Assembly (NCBI RefSeq): GCF_016879755.1
Contig: NZ_WOFU01000003.1
Span: 533,425 to 597,424, forward strand
Length of the DNA: 64,000 nt
Source of the DNA: Bacillus sp. B15-48
GTDB taxonomy: Bacteria; Bacillota; Bacilli; Bacillales; Cytobacillaceae
Direction: 5' to 3'
How positions within the stretch are numbered: position 1 is the first letter of the stretch; each line of letters starts with the position of its first letter. The notes beneath the pieces are model-generated. The model made no database searches. It was not told the DNA's origin and was given only the letters and a program-made list of their open reading frames with translations. Below are positions 35,938 through 45,006 of the stretch, piece by piece. A program made the translations under genes and the position numbers.

Positions 35938-36065
35938 AGCATGGGGACGTACGGAAGCATGCGGGGAAGCATGGGGACGTACCTTATGCTTCAGTTTACT
36001 AATTAGATCAACCATTTTCCGTTTAATTTTATCTAATTTAATGAAGCGAAGGAGACTTCCCTTTG
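35938..36065. repeat. family B repeat, copy 1
   Basis: AAGCATGGGGACGTAC...TTATGCTTCAGTTTACTAATTA then GATCAACCATTTTCCGTTTAAT...GAAGCGAAGG. This is the first of four copies of a ~100-bp element whose ends GCATGGGGACGTACC and GGGTACGTCCCTTCGCTTC are near complementary. The leading part is partially duplicated here and the right arm is degenerate. Confidence 0.85.
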
Positions 36066-36260
36066 TTAAAACAAACTCCACTCCGCTTCCTCAGGGGCTA
36101 TGGGACACCAAAGCAGAAGCATGGGGACGTACCGAGACTGGTGAAAAAGTCTATGAAATATTAGTAATGCGCTCAAAAGACACAAAATATGGTAGTTATA
36201 GTTTAATCGAGTATCTATATACTGTGTTCCCGAATTCTATTTAATACTTTTTCACTGGTC

Positions 36261-36358
36261 CCGGACGTACCTTATGCTTCAGTTTACTAATTAGATCAAC
36301 CCTTTTCCTTTTAATTTAATCTAATTCAAAGAAGCGAAGGGTACGTCCCTTCGCTTCC
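36261..36358. repeat. family B repeat, copy 2
   Basis: GGACGTACCTTATGCTTCAG...GAAGCGAAGGGTACGTCCCTTCGCTTC. With copy 1 it flanks about 195 bp of unique sequence that has no gene I can support. Confidence 0.85.
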
Positions 36359-36542
36359 CCTGTGTTTATCATCCAAAATGATTATATTCAAACAGAAACC
36401 GATTTTATATTCATTTTACCTTCTTTTCTGGAGGGTAATATACTCACCCTCCTTTAGGACTGTAAATGAATCGAACAATATTACTTCATCTTCATGAATG
36501 AGGTTTGAATAATTGGGTCAGTAATCTAACAAAAAAATAATA

Positions 36543-36572
36543 AAAAACCTGAGTGTGCATCTCAGGTTTTTT
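36543..36572. terminator. terminator of the TRAP/CoA operon
   Basis: AAAAAACCTGAG-loop-CTCAGGTTTTTT lies directly downstream of the CoA-transferase stop on the minus strand. It is symmetric, so usable in both directions. Confidence 0.85.
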
Positions 36573-36581
36573 GCAATTTGC

Positions 36582-37739
36582 TCACTTTTCGCCTATATTC
36601 ATACTAAGTTCACTCAATATTTCTTCGTTATGCTCTCCAAGATTTGGTGCATAATATTTGGTGGCAGCAGGGGTTTTTCCAAAATTGACAGGGAATTTAA
36701 TATCCCGTATTTCACCTTCTGTTGGATGCTTTACGTTCCTGAAGAATCCTAGCTGTGTTAAATGCGGGTCTTCTAAAAGATCCTCTGGTGTATTTATTTT
36801 GGTACATGGGATATCCCCTTTTTGGAGAACATCTAACCATTCCTCCGTTGTTTTTGTTGCAATAATTTCTTCGACGCTTTTATAAACAAAATCAATATAC
36901 TTAGTTCGTTCATTAATATTACTAAAACGTTCATCGTTCTGAAGATCACTGCGCCCAGAAACCTTGAAAAAGGATTGCCAATGTTTATCATTATAAATCA
37001 TGACACCAATAAAACCATTTTTTGTTTTATATGGCTTCCTATAAGGTGAAACAACTCTTGAATAATAAGTAGGTCCTTCTGGAGGAGTGAACGTCTTCCC
37101 ATATAGATGTTCGATCATTGTATAAGATACCATGGTTTCAAACATCGGAACTTCAATTTCTTGACCTTCACCAGTTTTCTCTCGATGATATAAAGCAGAT
37201 AAAATCGCACTGAGCCCAACGAGTCCTGTTGTTTTGTCAGCTAAAACAGTGGCCAAGTATTGTGGAGTACCTGTCACTTCACCTTGCGCTGCAGCGATCC
37301 CCGATTCACCCTGAATAATATCATCATACGCTGGTCTTTCTCCATAAGGACCTTCTTTACTAAACCCATACATCCCACAATAAATCAACTTACTGTTTCT
37401 TTTTCTTAAAATGTCATAGGATAACCCAAGTCTTTCCATCGATTGTGGTCGCAATGTATGGACAAGGATATCCGCATCCTCAACTAAAGCTAGTAATGTT
37501 TCACGTCCTTCATCACTCTTTAAGTCAAGCGATATACTACGCTTATTCCGATTCAAATGAAGAAATAGGCTCCCCATTCCTTTACTTCTATATGGTCCTA
37601 AATAACGTGTCGTATCTCCTGTAGGATTTTCTACCTTGATTACGTCAGCCCCCATATCACCTAGCATTAACGTACAATAAGGCCCCATTACTACAGATGT
37701 CAAATCAAGTACACGAATACCTTCCAACGGGCCGCTCAT
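36582..37739 (-). CDS. family III (CaiB/BaiF) CoA transferase
   Basis: A 385-residue CoA transferase, last gene of the eight-gene operon. MSGPLEGIRVLDLTSVVMGPYC and MLGDMGADVIKVENPTGDTTR form the N-terminal CoA-binding region. The catalytic Asp is in RPAYDDIIQGESG, and LSALYHREKTGEGQEIEVPM is the family's hinge. I start at ATG 37739, eight bases after AAGGGGG, because ATG 37745 is too close to that site. In the context of a MaoC hydratase and a CitE-like lyase it most likely charges a dicarboxylate with CoA, as in itaconate breakdown. Confidence 0.88.
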   Translation of the reverse strand: MSGPLEGIRVLDLTSVVMGPYCTLMLGDMGADVIKVENPTGDTTRYLGPYRSKGMGSLFLHLNRNKRSISLDLKSDEGRETLLALVEDADILVHTLRPQSMERLGLSYDILRKRNSKLIYCGMYGFSKEGPYGERPAYDDIIQGESGIAAAQGEVTGTPQYLATVLADKTTGLVGLSAILSALYHREKTGEGQEIEVPMFETMVSYTMIEHLYGKTFTPPEGPTYYSRVVSPYRKPYKTKNGFIGVMIYNDKHWQSFFKVSGRSDLQNDERFSNINERTKYIDFVYKSVEEIIATKTTEEWLDVLQKGDIPCTKINTPEDLLEDPHLTQLGFFRNVKHPTEGEIRDIKFPVNFGKTPAATKYYAPNLGEHNEEILSELSMNIGEK

Positions 37740-37776
37740 TCCCATTTCCCCCTTTTCATATGGTTTAATCTGCTTA

Positions 37777-38253
37777 TCAATTTCCGGCAACTTGACTTTC
37801 AGCTGTTTTCTTAAGCATGAGTCCCAAACGCTTTGTTTTCACCACAAGTTCCCCTAACTGATTGTACCCACGATGTTCGAACCAAACGATTCCAGTATTC
37901 TGTCTAGATTTTGATTCTCTTTTTCCAATGATTTCAGTTTCCGCTCTAAGCGTATCACCGATTCTGACCGGTGCTGGAAAAACTGTTTCTTCAAAGCCCA
38001 GATTGCCTAGTGTCGTACCTTCAGTCAAATCTCCCACGCCTACACCTACTACAAATGATAAGGTAAAGAGAGAGTTTACAATCCTGCTACCGTACATGGT
38101 TTCTTTCGAATATTCCTCATCTAAATGAAGTGACTGAGTGTTATGCGTTAATGTAGTGAATAATAAGTTATCCGTCTCTGTTACCGTTCGACCTGGTCGA
38201 TGTTTATAAACATCTCCGACTTTCAGCTCTTCATAATATTTTCCGCCAAGCAT
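37777..38253 (-). CDS. MaoC-family hydratase
   Basis: A 158-residue hot-dog-fold hydratase. FTTLTHNTQSLHLDEEYSKE matches the (T/N)xxxPxH(L/F)D motif, here with NTQSLHLD. GNLGFEETVFPAPVRIGDTLRAETEIIGKRESKSR fits the central helix and strands. In the family, itaconyl-CoA and mesaconyl-CoA hydratases have this short single-domain form. The stop lies 37 bases before the CoA transferase start. Confidence 0.85.
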   Translation of the reverse strand: MLGGKYYEELKVGDVYKHRPGRTVTETDNLLFTTLTHNTQSLHLDEEYSKETMYGSRIVNSLFTLSFVVGVGVGDLTEGTTLGNLGFEETVFPAPVRIGDTLRAETEIIGKRESKSRQNTGIVWFEHRGYNQLGELVVKTKRLGLMLKKTAESQVAGN

Positions 38254-38272
38254 ACCATTTCCCCCTAACCTC

Positions 38273-39160
38273 TTATTTTTGGATGACCAGCCCTAATCGT
38301 TGGGCATTTGCTAACACTTCTTTTGCTGTTTTTACATGGGCATAATCAATATGTTCCCCTTGATACATAATCGCTGTTTCACCACTACGCTCCGCTAATT
38401 CAAACGCTTCAACCATTCCTTGATAATAAGCAATATCCTCTTTCGTCGGGGAATAAATTTCATTTACAATTGAAACATTTGACGGATGCAGGATCAGTTC
38501 CCCATCAAATCCTAGTTGTCGATTGAATTCACTGCTCCTACGTAAACCCTCAAGATTATGTACATCTTGCCAAAGTCCCCCATATGGTATAACGCCCGCT
38601 GCACGGGCAGCCATGACCACTTTAGATCGCATATACAATGTTTCTAACCCTTTTGATGTCCATTGATAACCGAGTGCCCTGGCTACATCTCCATTCTTCG
38701 CGGCAAGACCTGCTATTCCAATGACACGGTCACAACAAGCAATTTCATATGCGAACTGCATTGATTTTGCTGTTTCTAAAATTGGTAAAATACCTATATC
38801 GCCTGTTTTTAAGCCTTTTTGTTCTTCGAGGGCTTTGACTATATCCGTTAATTGCTCAATCTCTTCTGGCCCATCAATCTTTGGAAGAACAATTCCCCTT
38901 AACCCTGCTTGAACAATTGAGCGTAGGTCATCTTTATCAAAACCATCATGTACTTTATTTATACGTACAAATACGTTAACCCCTTTTGAGGCTAGTACAG
39001 GGATAGCCTTTGATACATATTGTCTCGCTTCGCTTTTGGCCTGAATGGAAACACTATCCTCAAGATCCAAGATAATCCCATCTGCTTGGTAACTTGTTAC
39101 TTTTTCAAACCAATTCTTTTTAATTCCCGGAACAAATAATAAAGTTCGATATCTTTCCAT
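38273..39160 (-). CDS. HpcH/CitE-family acyl-CoA lyase
   Basis: A 295-residue lyase of the citrate lyase beta/malyl-CoA lyase/citramalyl-CoA lyase type. RTLLFVPGIKKNWFEKVTS, DGIILDLEDSVS, NVFVRINKV (Arg), GIVLPKIDGPEEI and ILPILETAKSM (metal-binding Glu) are all in place. It would cleave a 3-hydroxyacyl-CoA into acetyl-CoA plus a keto acid (pyruvate for citramalyl-CoA, glyoxylate for malyl-CoA). Twenty bases separate it from the MaoC gene. Confidence 0.88.
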   Translation of the reverse strand: MERYRTLLFVPGIKKNWFEKVTSYQADGIILDLEDSVSIQAKSEARQYVSKAIPVLASKGVNVFVRINKVHDGFDKDDLRSIVQAGLRGIVLPKIDGPEEIEQLTDIVKALEEQKGLKTGDIGILPILETAKSMQFAYEIACCDRVIGIAGLAAKNGDVARALGYQWTSKGLETLYMRSKVVMAARAAGVIPYGGLWQDVHNLEGLRRSSEFNRQLGFDGELILHPSNVSIVNEIYSPTKEDIAYYQGMVEAFELAERSGETAIMYQGEHIDYAHVKTAKEVLANAQRLGLVIQK

Positions 39161-39175
39161 CTTTAATTCCCCTTT

Positions 39176-39922
39176 CTATGCGTTCTTATATCCAAGTGAA
39201 TAAGAAAGATCATCTGCCGCCTTTTTTATACAACTAACATAGTAAGACTCTTTTTCATGTTCATAATCAGATACTGGCATGACGCAAATAATACTGCCAA
39301 TCACTACACCACTAGCATCAAATACCGGGGCACTTATACTTTGTGCTCCCTTTTTTCGCTCATTTGCAGTAATCGCAAAGCCTTGAGCTTTGATCTTTTT
39401 CAATTCTTCCTGGATCTTTTCCCTTTCTAACTCTGATTCTACGTTTTCCGCTAAAACGGCATGTATTTCATCTTCAGATAAATAAGCAAGGATACTTTTC
39501 CCGCTTGAAGCCACATGAATAGGCTCCAAAGTTCCAATTTCTAAAACGAACTGAAGTGCATGCAAACTCTTTATACTCTCAACAAATGAAAGCTTCCTTT
39601 CCTGTGGAAAATAAAGAGCAAAGTATACAGAATGTTTTAAGTTTCTAGAAAGTTCAACTAAGAAGCTGCGGGCATACTTTTTCACATCTATTTGGCTGGA
39701 AATAATAGAAGCCATTCGGATGAAATCAGGCCCTATTCTATACTTTGCAGTTTTTTCAGAGTATTCAAGTACCTTTTCCTCTTTCAACAATGAAAGTAAG
39801 CGGTGAACAGTACTAACCGGCATCTCAAGATGTCTAGAGAGTTCATTTACTCCCCACTCATATTGTTTATCAGTAAAAGCACGTAGTATTGCGAATGTTT
39901 TAGAAACTACATTTTGTTTCAT
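39176..39922 (-). CDS. IclR-family transcriptional regulator
   Basis: A 248-residue regulator. The N-terminal winged helix has WGVNELSRHLEMPVSTVHRLLSLLKEEKV, and the C-terminal ligand-binding part has HVASSGKSILAYLSED and the typical SISAPVFDASGVVIGSI. It lies inside the operon between the transporter and the enzymes, so it is presumably autoregulated. A palindrome fitting an IclR operator is found upstream of the first gene. Confidence 0.9.
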   Translation of the reverse strand: MKQNVVSKTFAILRAFTDKQYEWGVNELSRHLEMPVSTVHRLLSLLKEEKVLEYSEKTAKYRIGPDFIRMASIISSQIDVKKYARSFLVELSRNLKHSVYFALYFPQERKLSFVESIKSLHALQFVLEIGTLEPIHVASSGKSILAYLSEDEIHAVLAENVESELEREKIQEELKKIKAQGFAITANERKKGAQSISAPVFDASGVVIGSIICVMPVSDYEHEKESYYVSCIKKAADDLSYSLGYKNA

Positions 39923-39961
39923 TTAAAACCTTCCTATCTTTACAGCTTTATCTAGCTAGTA

Positions 39962-41257
39962 TTATTGACTCATCATTAAACCTGGGAGCCATAAAGTAAT
40001 AAATGGCAAAAGAATTAATAATAGTAAAATAAATAAATCCGTAATAACGAACCACTTTACCCCTTTAAACCCTTCAGCTGTCTTGACACCTGCTGCTCCT
40101 GTTGCAACAAAAATATTCATTCCTACAGGAGGAGTAACTAGTCCAACTTCAACCGTTTTGGCCACTAAAATCCCAAACCAGATTGGGTCAAAGCCAAGAG
40201 AAATGATAATCGGGAAAGTCAACGGCAACGTTAAAATAAGGATAGCAATTTGGTCCATAAAGAAACCAAGAATCAAATAAATTAGAATGATAATAATTAA
40301 AATGATATACCTAGAAACTTCTAATCCTTCAATCGCCAGAACTAGCTGTTGAGTAACCTGGGTCATCGTCAAAAAGTAACTAAATATATGTGCTCCAATA
40401 ATAATAGTCATAATCATTGTTGTTGATCTAATTGTATCGTTAAGTGCTACACCAAATTTTTTAAAATTGATACGACGCATGAGTATAATAACAATTAAGG
40501 TAATAAACGCACCAAGAGCCCCTGCTTCTGTCGCTGTAACAAACCCACTATAAATCCCGCCTATGACTGCTAAAATAATAAGAAGCATTGGCCAAACATT
40601 TTTTAATGACTCTAGTTTTTCTTTGAATGTTAGCTCTATTGAGATTTTTGGAGCCAGTTCCGGCTTCATTTTAACCATAAAAACAATAACAAATATATAA
40701 CCTAAGGCAGTGATAATCCCCGGAATGATCCCCGCGATAAGGAGTGAACCCACACCAGTTTCAGTTAAAATCCCGTATAGGATAAGAATAATACTTGGTG
40801 GGATCATAACAGCAAGTGTTCCAGAAATACTAATGACTCCCATTGTTAATGCGGTATTGTAATTGTATTTTCTCATTTCAGGTGCGGCTGCTTTTGCCAT
40901 CGCAGCGGCAGATGCCTGACTCGAACCCGAGACTGCTCCCATTAATGCCCCTGCGAAAACAGTAGCAATAGCAAGTCCCCCCGGCAATTTACCAAGCCAA
41001 TTGTATGCAGCTGCAAATAGATCTTTCATAATTCCACTAACGGTCATAAAAGATGCCATCAAAATAAACATTGGAATTGCACTCATGATAAAGCTCTTAA
41101 CACTGTCGTAAGGAGTTGTTTGAATGATTCCTAAAAAAGAATCCCAGCCATTGAACAACAGAATCCCGATTGACCCTGATATTCCTAGTGCAAATGCAAT
41201 TGGCATCCCAAAGGCAAGGAATAATCCTAATAGAATCAGTGGCAATACTATGGTCAT
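39962..41257 (-). CDS. dctM: TRAP transporter large permease subunit
   Basis: A 431-residue membrane protein with twelve or so helices of the DctM type. FAGALMGAVSGSSQASAAAMAKAAAPEM (residues ~102-130) and PSIILILYGILTETGVGSLLIAGIIPG are the conserved substrate-path motifs. It starts inside the stop codon of dctQ (ATGA overlap). It imports a carboxylate together with Na+ using the periplasmic-type binding protein encoded upstream. Confidence 0.93.
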   Translation of the reverse strand: MTIVLPLILLGLFLAFGMPIAFALGISGSIGILLFNGWDSFLGIIQTTPYDSVKSFIMSAIPMFILMASFMTVSGIMKDLFAAAYNWLGKLPGGLAIATVFAGALMGAVSGSSQASAAAMAKAAAPEMRKYNYNTALTMGVISISGTLAVMIPPSIILILYGILTETGVGSLLIAGIIPGIITALGYIFVIVFMVKMKPELAPKISIELTFKEKLESLKNVWPMLLIILAVIGGIYSGFVTATEAGALGAFITLIVIILMRRINFKKFGVALNDTIRSTTMIMTIIIGAHIFSYFLTMTQVTQQLVLAIEGLEVSRYIILIIIILIYLILGFFMDQIAILILTLPLTFPIIISLGFDPIWFGILVAKTVEVGLVTPPVGMNIFVATGAAGVKTAEGFKGVKWFVITDLFILLLLILLPFITLWLPGLMMSQ

Positions 41258-41778
41258 CAGTCATTCACCTCTTCTCGGTCTTCGTTTTGCGGAGGAATTC
41301 CTACGAGTAGCATAATGGCTAAAAGAATCTGTCGAATCATAATCAGAAATGAACCAATAGGAATCCAAATATAAGAAAGCCATAAGGGGAAATTAATGAG
41401 ACCAGATGCAATTAAGTTGTTCTGTATAGCATCCATCGTGATCATTAAACCTTTATAACCGATGAAAAACATCAACGCAGCAGAAATTATGTAGTAGAAG
41501 CTATTCAAGTAGTTCTGAGATCTTTCGGTCAACCGTGAAAATAAAATATCTAGACGGATGTGTCCATCTATCCTTTGCACATAACTCATACTAAGAAATA
41601 CAAGTATGACCATTAAATACATCTCCGTCACTTCATAGGCACCAGTAATGGACTTACTGAATATATAACGGCTTAGTGCATCAAATGTAGTTAATACCAT
41701 CATAATGACTAAAGCTAGTTGTGAAAGCCTCAAAAAAAAGGTCTCTAGTCTTGTGAACCCTTTTTCGATCATATGCAT
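41257..41778 (-). CDS. dctQ: TRAP transporter small permease subunit
   Basis: A 173-residue membrane protein with four helices of the DctQ type (LVIMMVLTTFDALSRYIFSK, EVTEMYLMVILVFLSMSYVQRIDGHIRLDI). I start at ATG 41778 because AAGGGATGG lies eight bases before; ATG 41790 would be inside that site. Confidence 0.9.
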   Translation of the reverse strand: MHMIEKGFTRLETFFLRLSQLALVIMMVLTTFDALSRYIFSKSITGAYEVTEMYLMVILVFLSMSYVQRIDGHIRLDILFSRLTERSQNYLNSFYYIISAALMFFIGYKGLMITMDAIQNNLIASGLINFPLWLSYIWIPIGSFLIMIRQILLAIMLLVGIPPQNEDREEVND

Positions 41779-41801
41779 CTTTATCACCATCCCTTTTTAT
41801 A

Positions 41802-41838
41802 AAGAGCAGCCAATATTTCAAAGTGATTGGCTGCTCTT
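41802..41838 (-). terminator. hairpin between dctP and dctQ
   Basis: AAGAGCAGCCAAT pairs perfectly with ATTGGCTGCTCTT across an 11-base loop in the dctP-dctQ gap; the following bases are TATAAAAAGGG, so the T-run is poor. It may stabilise the dctP mRNA or reduce read-through, giving more binding protein than permease. Confidence 0.7.
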
Positions 41839-41859
41839 ATTATTAATATTAATAAGATG

Positions 41860-42897
41860 TTAGTTTAAGCTTTCTCTAATTTCACGATATTTTTCTATTG
41901 TTTCATTGGCATTAAAGCCTCTTTTTTCTAGACCTTCTGCCCAACGATTCCACACAGGCACAAGGGCTTTATCCCACTCAGCAGACTCTTCCTCACTAAG
42001 TTCATAGATTTCAATTTTGGAAGAAAATTTCTCAGCTAGTTCTTCATTTTTCTCATCAAGGAATTTTGAAAGGTGTTCGACTGTCTCATCTCCCGCTTGT
42101 GCAAATGCTTCTTTTACATCGTCAGGAAGTGATTGGTATACATCTTCGTTGATAGAGTACACAACAGTGAAACTTCCTAAATTGGCGCCTTTTGTTGAAT
42201 ACTTTGCAATCGATTCAATCTGATAAGGTTCAAAACTTGTAAACGGGAATGTTACCCCATCAACCGTTCCACGTTCCATTGCAGTGTAGGCTTCAGTTGC
42301 TGGCATAAAAACAGGGGATGCTCCAAGGTGATCAAAACCAAGTTCCATTGTGCCAGTCACACGGGCTTTCGTTCCTTTTAAGTCCTCGATGGAATTTACA
42401 GGTTTCTTCGCACTTACATACTGGTACTGTGGCAATGCAACGGCGTAGATCGGACGAACTCCATTCTTTAAGTATTCCTCTTCAGTTAAATACTCCTTTA
42501 CCAATTTCCAAATGACTGCGGAACCTTCTTCTGCAGAATCATAAGCCCCTGGTAAAGTAGCAACCTCAACGAGGGGTAATTTATCTGTTGAATATGAGGT
42601 ATATCCAATATCGACAGTTTTAGAAAGTGTCAAGTCAAGATAGGCATTTGCCTTCCCAATTTGTTCAGCAGGATAATGCTCAAATTCAACCTTCCCATCG
42701 GTTAACTCCTTTACTCGATCCATGAAGAATACTGCTCCTTCCGAGGATAAGTAGTTGGACGTTGGAAGTGAATCGGCGATTTTCAGCTTAATTACTTCTT
42801 CGGCCCCTTCATTCGTACTTTTTGCTTCACTACTTCCACAAGCACTTACAATCGCAATTAACATTGCACAAATAAGAAATGCCCAGACTTTTTTCAT
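41860..42897 (-). CDS. dctP: TRAP transporter substrate-binding lipoprotein
   Basis: A 345-residue DctP protein. The signal peptide ends in a lipobox (MLIAIVSAC, Cys near 18), as needed in a Gram-positive cell. Family features include KLKIADSLPTSNYLSSEGAVFF and, near residues 165-190, GTKARVTGTMELGFDHLGA with the conserved Arg that pairs with the ligand carboxylate. AMERGTVDGVTFPF follows. The ATG at 42897 has AGGAGGG upstream. Confidence 0.92.
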   Translation of the reverse strand: MKKVWAFLICAMLIAIVSACGSSEAKSTNEGAEEVIKLKIADSLPTSNYLSSEGAVFFMDRVKELTDGKVEFEHYPAEQIGKANAYLDLTLSKTVDIGYTSYSTDKLPLVEVATLPGAYDSAEEGSAVIWKLVKEYLTEEEYLKNGVRPIYAVALPQYQYVSAKKPVNSIEDLKGTKARVTGTMELGFDHLGASPVFMPATEAYTAMERGTVDGVTFPFTSFEPYQIESIAKYSTKGANLGSFTVVYSINEDVYQSLPDDVKEAFAQAGDETVEHLSKFLDEKNEELAEKFSSKIEIYELSEEESAEWDKALVPVWNRWAEGLEKRGFNANETIEKYREIRESLN

Positions 42898-42937
42898 TCT
42901 TTTCCCTCCTAAACTATTGAAATATATCCCTTTCAAC

Positions 42938-43297
42938 CTATTTGGATTCAACTTTCACTTTTTGCGGCGAATATATTAGTACAAAACGCAGGTTCGTATC
43001 GCCTGCATTTCTGATATCATGCATGGCCTTCTTAGGAATCCATAGAACATCCCCTTCTGATAAGACTGATTCTTTCCCTTCAATAATGACATGAGCCTTA
43101 CCTGTTAATATGTACATGATTTGTTCGATATCGTCGTGAAAATGCGGATCTGCCAACCCTCCAGGTTCCATTTCACCTATAATGACCTCCATATCTTCAA
43201 TGCCTTCCTCTGGACCGACAAGCCGACGATTAAAAGTTCCTTCATGTCCAGGTGGAGAATAAGCCTCTACATCCTTCACGTTTTTCCAAAAGACCAT
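42938..43297 (-). CDS. cupin-domain protein
   Basis: A 119-residue single cupin. GGLADPHFHDDIEQIMYILTG (residues ~50-70) gives the HxHx(3-4)E metal motif, and IPKKAMHDIRNAGDT gives the second His. It is the first gene of the operon, followed by dctP after about 40 bases. Its role is unknown; small cupins in catabolic operons are often isomerases or oxygenases. Confidence 0.8.
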   Translation of the reverse strand: MVFWKNVKDVEAYSPPGHEGTFNRRLVGPEEGIEDMEVIIGEMEPGGLADPHFHDDIEQIMYILTGKAHVIIEGKESVLSEGDVLWIPKKAMHDIRNAGDTNLRFVLIYSPQKVKVESK

Positions 43298-43409
43298 TTT
43301 TAAAAACCCCTTTCAAAGATTTAATGGAACTGCCTTGATCGAACTATACTTCACATCAGTTGAACGCGCTTACATTGAGCAGATAAATCAATTCATCTAT
43401 TCAACTATG

Positions 43410-43439
43410 TGGAATAGCATTCCATTTGTTAAAACAAAT
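43410..43439. promoter_or_regulatory. putative IclR operator
   Basis: TGGAATAGCATTCCA, a perfect palindrome with a 3-base centre, overlaps by one base a second palindrome ATTTGTTAAAACAAAT. The first resembles the E. coli IclR consensus TGGAAATNATTTCCA. It lies 113 bases upstream of the first gene of an operon that encodes an IclR-family regulator. Confidence 0.55.
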
Positions 43440-43927
43440 TTAACATACGGTATTTTATTTTACAATATATTTTTTGAAAATTTACCAAACTCACAATTTT
43501 AAAATTAGTCGTAAAGTGTTAAAGTTCTATTACTTTAAAATGAAAGGAAGAAACCAACATGCAAGAGAGAGGTCATGCCATTGATCAGTGAAGTAGGCTT
43601 TTCCATCAACATTATACTGTCCCTGCTATACCGCACCGAAGCCATGCTGGATTCATGTCGTTCAATATATACAAAGCTTGCTTGAGAGGGTGAAAGATAG
43701 GCCACCTTTAAGGGCAAATGCACAGTATAAAAGAAAAACCTGAGTTCTGGATAAAGAACTCAGATTATTTCTCGGAATAGCCCTATGAAATAGAATTACT
43801 TAAAGTGTAACAGAAGCGTAATTCCCATTAACAACGGATTCATTCTATTCTTTGGGTAACGAACATGCCTGTAAAGAATGACTAGGCAGAGATTTATTCA
43901 TCTTCTCTTGAATATATCGAGCTGCGT
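43440..43927. other. intergenic region between the operon and the decayed genes
   Basis: No complete gene is supported here. The 62-codon minus frame at 43535-43723 has no ribosome site and no recognisable family; it may be the scrambled end of a lost gene. A terminator lies at 43731-43765. Confidence 0.4.
43731..43765 (-). terminator. terminator of the decayed gene cluster
   Basis: On the minus strand CTGAGTTCT-loop-AGAACTCAG is followed by GTTTTTCTTTT. It lies downstream of the HMG-CoA lyase remnant. Confidence 0.8.
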
Positions 43928-44566
43928 TTAGTCAGCGATCAGATTGTACATTTGTTTGTATTCCCATTCCATTAAGCATATAAAGTAAATCATCTGTTCC
44001 AAATTTCCAGATGCACCTGGAGCGTATGGACATCCCCCGAGTTCTCCAAGTGAACTATCAAACTTTGTGATTCCCATTTCTAGTGAGGTTAGGACATTTG
44101 CCATGGCGCTTCCCCTCGTATCATGAAAATGCATCGCCAACTTGTCAGAAGGAAAACGTTTTAACAAGACATCTAACACCTGTTGAACTTGTAAAGGGGT
44201 CGCAACACCGATTGTGTCGCCAAGAGATAATTCTCTTACCCCATTTCAAATAATGTTTCAGATACCCTGATAATATTTTCAATGCTCACATTCCCCTCAT
44301 AGGGACAACCAAAAACGGTTGATACATACCCTCGAACGGACTTACCAGCTACAAGTGACTCTTTCGCAACTTCTTGTAATATAGGAAACGTTTCTTCAAT
44401 AGATTTATTAATATTCTTTTGATTATGGGTTTCTGAAGCAGACATAAAGATCGATGATTCATCAATATTCGCGTCTATTGCTCTATCTAGTCCCTACGGT
44501 TCAGGACAAGCGCAGCATACGTCACTCCAGGTACACGCTCTATTTGTTTCACTACTTCCTCCGCAT
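43928..44566 (-). pseudogene. hydroxymethylglutaryl-CoA lyase remnant
   Basis: Pieces of one HMG-CoA lyase-type aldolase read in order in three phases: EEVVKQIERVPGVTYAALVL, then MSASETHNQKNINKSIEETF...RGYVSTVFGCPYEGNVS, then LDVLLKRFPSDKLAMHFHDT...GGCPYAPGASGNL. Frameshifts lie near 44510 (a G missing in AGGGAC), 44243 (four Gs where five are needed) and 43985. The catalytic HFHDTRG and the GGCPYAPGASGN loop with its Cys remain. The N-terminal third is gone, replaced by an SDR fragment. Confidence 0.85.
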
Positions 44567-44780
44567 TTTCGACCATAGCCGAAACATTTTCTTCCAACGA
44601 AAGACCGCCTACATAGTAGTCAAGGTCTGCACCTGTTTGTTCAGCGATTTCAGTCGCTGCTGTTTTTGTTCGCTCTTCATCCATTCCAGTCACCAATACG
44701 CTCGCACCTGCCTTAGCCATAGTTTTGGCAATTTCTTTGCCTATTCCGTCATTAATCATGAATTGCATCAGTAAATCCAC
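44567..44780 (-). pseudogene. short-chain dehydrogenase fragment fused to HMG-CoA lyase
   Basis: NDGIGKEIAKTMAKAGASVL then VTGMDEERTKTAATEI looks like an SDR Rossmann fold missing its first strand. It joins the lyase remnant in frame at VENAEEVV, where both families can have similar residues. This indicates a deletion that fused the two genes. Confidence 0.65.
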
Positions 44781-44858
44781 CTTTACAAGAGGTTTGATTT
44801 ATTGATTTTGATGCCTAAATCGTAGAATTCTAAGTGAAATTAGTTAAACCCTAATGGT

Positions 44859-44887
44859 TTGCAATTTTTTCCGTTTCCTGCTATGAT
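44859..44887 (+). promoter_or_regulatory. sigma-A promoter of the cold-shock gene
   Basis: TTGCAA at 44859-44864 and TATGAT at 44882-44887 with a 17-base spacer, followed by a 115-base leader as usual for cold-shock genes. Confidence 0.75.
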
Positions 44888-45006
44888 AAAGAAGAATTAT
44901 TTTTGTTCGGTGTAAAGGATCGTATGAATATAGACTTTTCGTCTTGATGATACTTTGGGCAAGAGTAGTAATACATTGTGTGGGAACGCACTAGGAGGCA
45001 ACAAAA

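Noticed and set aside
36041..36244. Plus-strand frame of 67 codons between two family B repeats
   Set aside because: It begins inside the repeat, lacks a ribosome site and shows no family features.
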